Shown here in pieces: positions 6,190-7,272 of a stretch of DNA of 7,272 bases; within the stretch, counting starts at the first letter, position 1, and each line of letters opens with the position of its first letter. The position numbers and the translations under genes were made by a program. Source of the DNA: an uncultured Eubacteriales bacterium. GTDB lineage: Bacteria > Bacillota > Clostridia > Peptostreptococcales > Anaerovoracaceae. Under the pieces are notes generated by a model. That model did not search any database. It worked only from the letters and a program-made list of their open reading frames with translations, and was not told the DNA's origin. The DNA is taken from assembly GCA_902803185.1 (NCBI GenBank), contig CADCOV010000225.1:1-7272 (forward strand), in the 5' to 3' direction.

Positions 6190-6227
6190 GAAAAGAGCGC
6201 CCTGCACGAAGCGAAGGCGCCCTTCTC
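6190..6227 (-). terminator. Terminator-like hairpin after the 71-aa gene
   Basis: On the minus strand GAGAAGGGCGCC (6227-6216) can pair with GGCGCTCTTTTC (6201-6190) to give a 12-bp stem including G-U pairs around a 14-nt loop. The T-run is part of the 3' arm. It lies 24 nt downstream of the stop codon at 6252-6254 and adjoins the REP-like repeat. Confidence 0.55.
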
Positions 6228-6251
6228 TTATGTTGATCTCTACTTCTGTTC

Positions 6252-6467
6252 TTATCTGCTGCAGGCCTTGAGGTCAGCATCGATCTCATCAGCGTGGGCC
6301 GCGACTTCGGCGGATTCCGGATAGCTGAGGAGCTTGCGATAGGTCAGGCCGCCGACCAGCTTCATTCTCGGATCGGAAGTGGAGCCCGGAGCCCACTTTT
6401 CCATAACAGCCTTGCCCTCTGGGGATCTCATGATATCTCTGATCTTGGAATCGAGTGAAAGTGCCAT
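6252..6467 (-). CDS. Small helical protein, standalone copy of a domain usually appended to enzymes
   Basis: The 71-aa product is soluble and predicted mostly helical: LDSKIRDIM (5-13), a 'SPEGKAVMEKWAPG' segment (15-28), 'DPRMKLVGGLTYRKLLSYP' (32-50) and a final helix (54-69). The pattern 'LDxKxxDxxxxPxxKAxxEKxxPGxTxxPxMKxxxGxxxxxL' resembles a short C-terminal extension I remember from hydrolases and oxidoreductases of gut Clostridia; its function is unknown to me. The ATG at 6465-6467 has an excellent AGGAGGAATAATT ribosome binding site, and a hairpin follows the stop, so it looks like a real monocistronic gene. It faces the PucR-type gene tail to tail, and a link to the operon is only positional. 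A scaffold or adaptor role is one possibility. Confidence 0.82.
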   Translation of the reverse strand: MALSLDSKIRDIMRSPEGKAVMEKWAPGSTSDPRMKLVGGLTYRKLLSYPESAEVAAHADEIDADLKACSR

Positions 6468-6533
6468 AATTATTCCTCCTGTTTTTCTGGTAATGTGAAC
6501 CTGTTTTCAATTCTTTCCCGAGAATCTACGGTC

Positions 6534-6562
6534 ATCATACCCCTTGCCCGTCCAAAAAAACA
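6534..6562 (-). promoter_or_regulatory. Candidate promoter of the 71-aa gene
   Basis: On the minus strand TATGAT (6539-6534) is the best -10 match, with a weak -35-like TGTTTT 17 bp upstream (6562-6557). The surrounding bases GACGGGC..GGGGTATGATGAC closely resemble the promoter of the PucR-type gene at 4420-4443. The leader to the ATG would be about 60 nt. Confidence 0.4.
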
Positions 6563-6587
6563 GCCGCACGAATGAGGATAAATGAAA

Positions 6588-6617
6588 GCCCGGGCCCGAC
6601 AAAACGTCGGCCCGGGC
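6588..6617 (-). terminator. Strong GC hairpin, terminator of the immunity-like gene
   Basis: GCCCGGGCCCGAC (6588-6600) pairs with GTCGGCCCGGGC (6606-6617) with one bulged C and a 5-nt loop. On the minus strand it is followed by TTTCATTTAT. It lies about 95 nt downstream of the stop of the 124-aa gene. The intervening stretch (6618-6712) holds nothing I can identify. Confidence 0.6.
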
Positions 6618-6712
6618 TGTTACCGGCTCTCCCTCCCTGGGCAGCTTCCCCGCGTTAACAACAACAATAAATGTTATGGCGCCGCCTCTCAAGATAAGCT
6701 CTCCTACTTACA

Positions 6713-7087
6713 TCAAAACGGTTTTGAATCGTAAAACTGAGCAATATATCTAGCTGCTTTTAATGTCTCTTCACCAAGGAATGGCAAATATTTGTTAAGG
6801 CCTCCATCCGAAGTGAGAAGCGATTCCAACACGCTGACTTCCATGACATTTCCAACTTCTGGATTCTCATCTTTCTCCATTGATTCAAAGAAGTCGAATG
6901 CTATTTTGGCCTTTGCGGGGGCCTCATCAACGATATCTTTGACGTAAGGGACAACAACCATATCGTACATCACGTAAATGCCATCCTCAGACTTTACAAC
7001 GCCAGCTTCTTCCTCTAGCCGTTTAAAACGGCTTGCGTCCTCGGGAAACAGATTAATAAAATCGTCATACAGTTCATTGTAATTCAT
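6713..7087 (-). CDS. Small acidic immunity-like protein (DUF7674-like)
   Basis: The 124-aa product is acidic, cytosolic and has no membrane segment. Its layout recalls small single-domain immunity proteins of polymorphic toxin systems: an N-terminal 'NELYDDFINLFPEDASRFK', then a helical region with 'FDFFESM' (65-70), 'NPEVGNVMEVSVLESL' (75-90) and a C-terminal aromatic tail. The 'V.NV.EVS.LE.L' segment is what suggests the DUF7674-type group to me; this is from memory and moderate. The ATG at 7085-7087 is chosen over one five codons upstream because GGGAGGA lies between them. The start overlaps the stop of the upstream reading frame as ATGA, which implies translational coupling. The gene is AT-richer than the central region, in keeping with transfer as a cassette. 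Confidence 0.75.
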   Translation of the reverse strand: MNYNELYDDFINLFPEDASRFKRLEEEAGVVKSEDGIYVMYDMVVVPYVKDIVDEAPAKAKIAFDFFESMEKDENPEVGNVMEVSVLESLLTSDGGLNKYLPFLGEETLKAARYIAQFYDSKPF

Positions 7088-7272
7088 ATCCTGTCCTCCC
7101 ATTCCAGAATAGCCTTCCTAAGTGATATCAAAAGGGTGCGTGCGGTTTTTCTATCCTTTTGATTCAATGGCTCATTATATGTTCCTTCTAATACATGATA
7201 TGGATCTCCACCCCATTCTCCACGTTCGCGTACAGGAACGCCACTTTGTCCGTCGGCATGTTGATGCAGCCG
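7084..7272 (-). CDS. 3' end of a probable toxin or cargo gene coupled to the immunity-like gene (partial)
   Basis: A frame open from the window edge gives 62 residues ending at a TGA that overlaps the next ATG by 4 nt. The part from about residue 20 looks like real protein: WGGDPYHVLEGTYNEPL, then a charged helix with KDRKTARTLLISLRKAILEW. Codons there are AT-rich, like the immunity-like gene. Coupling just upstream of an immunity-like protein suggests the C-terminal end of a polymorphic toxin. The first 28 codons overlap a different frame that reads as an L,D-transpeptidase end, so this gene may be genuine to the edge or only a displaced 3' tail fused by recombination near 7190. The catalytic part is not in the window, so no activity can be named. 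Confidence 0.5.
   Translation of the reverse strand, partial: RLHQHADGQSGVPVRERGEWGGDPYHVLEGTYNEPLNQKDRKTARTLLISLRKAILEWEDRI
7188..7271 (-). CDS. C-terminal end of an L,D-transpeptidase (YkuD) domain (partial)
   Basis: In a second minus-strand frame the first 27 residues from the edge begin GCINMPTDKV, continue with an LY motif and a 'VENGVEIHI' strand, and stop at TAG (7188-7190). 'HGCI(N/R)M' is the catalytic-cysteine motif of YkuD-type peptidoglycan L,D-transpeptidases. The following 'LY..V..G..V.I' and the short end are where such proteins normally finish. The edge base C at 7272 would suit the third base of a His codon. Codons end mostly in G or C, like the central genes, unlike the AT-rich frame it overlaps. 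Only the tail is present, so this rests on 27 residues. Confidence 0.5.
   Translation of the reverse strand, partial: GCINMPTDKVAFLYANVENGVEIHIMY

Noticed and set aside
5908..6207. 99-codon minus frame with a repeated 'TPAVPTGRGDLA' peptide
   Set aside because: It is the translation of a non-coding palindromic repeat and also crosses the terminator and end of the PucR-type gene.
6507..6692. 61-codon minus frame
   Set aside because: It runs through the strong GC hairpin at 6588-6617 and the promoter of the 71-aa gene; its composition is not protein-like.

Overview
The window looks like a chromosomal accessory stretch from a GC-rich member of the Clostridia (Bacillota), probably a gut-type anaerobe. 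This is inferred from strong AGGAGG-type ribosome binding sites, Clostridia-style XRE and PucR regulators, and a palindromic repeat whose antisense translation reads 'TPAVPTGRGDL', which I remember as a common spurious peptide in Clostridia genomes. The middle (about 1080-5975) is GC-rich with G/C-ending codons. The two ends (about 1-780 and 6700-7200) are clearly more AT-rich and look like separate, probably acquired, DNA.

Layout. 56-592 (-): a membrane-anchored XRE-type regulator with a tandem heptamer upstream. 593-1027: no intact gene; it holds a possible gene remnant, a C-tract, a 68-bp dyad element and a structured GC-rich repeat pair. 1028-4264 (-): a compact three-gene operon (SDR oxidoreductase, then a cysteine-rich protein of unknown function, then a GcvT-fold folate-type methyltransferase), with gaps of 10 and 11 nt and a strong terminator. 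4265-4462: the divergent control region, with promoters on both strands and two dyads. 4463-5974 (+): a PucR/CdaR-type regulator with its own terminator. 6031-6185: two copies of a REP-like palindromic repeat at a 93-bp period. 6252-6467 (-): a 71-aa helical protein. 6713-7272 (-): a small acidic immunity-like protein translationally coupled to the tail of an upstream reading frame. A second frame at the same edge encodes what looks like the last residues of an L,D-transpeptidase.

How the genes may work together (inference). The PucR-type protein probably controls the divergent operon in response to a small molecule. The operon combines a dehydrogenase with a GcvT-like protein, a fold used by folate-dependent demethylases as well as the glycine cleavage T-protein. 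No other glycine-cleavage genes (H, P or L protein) are present in the window. A dedicated catabolic route that oxidises and demethylates (or otherwise moves a one-carbon unit from) a methylated substrate is therefore plausible. The substrate and the role of the cysteine-rich middle protein cannot be read from the sequence. I saw no tRNA, rRNA, CRISPR array, transposase or replication origin.
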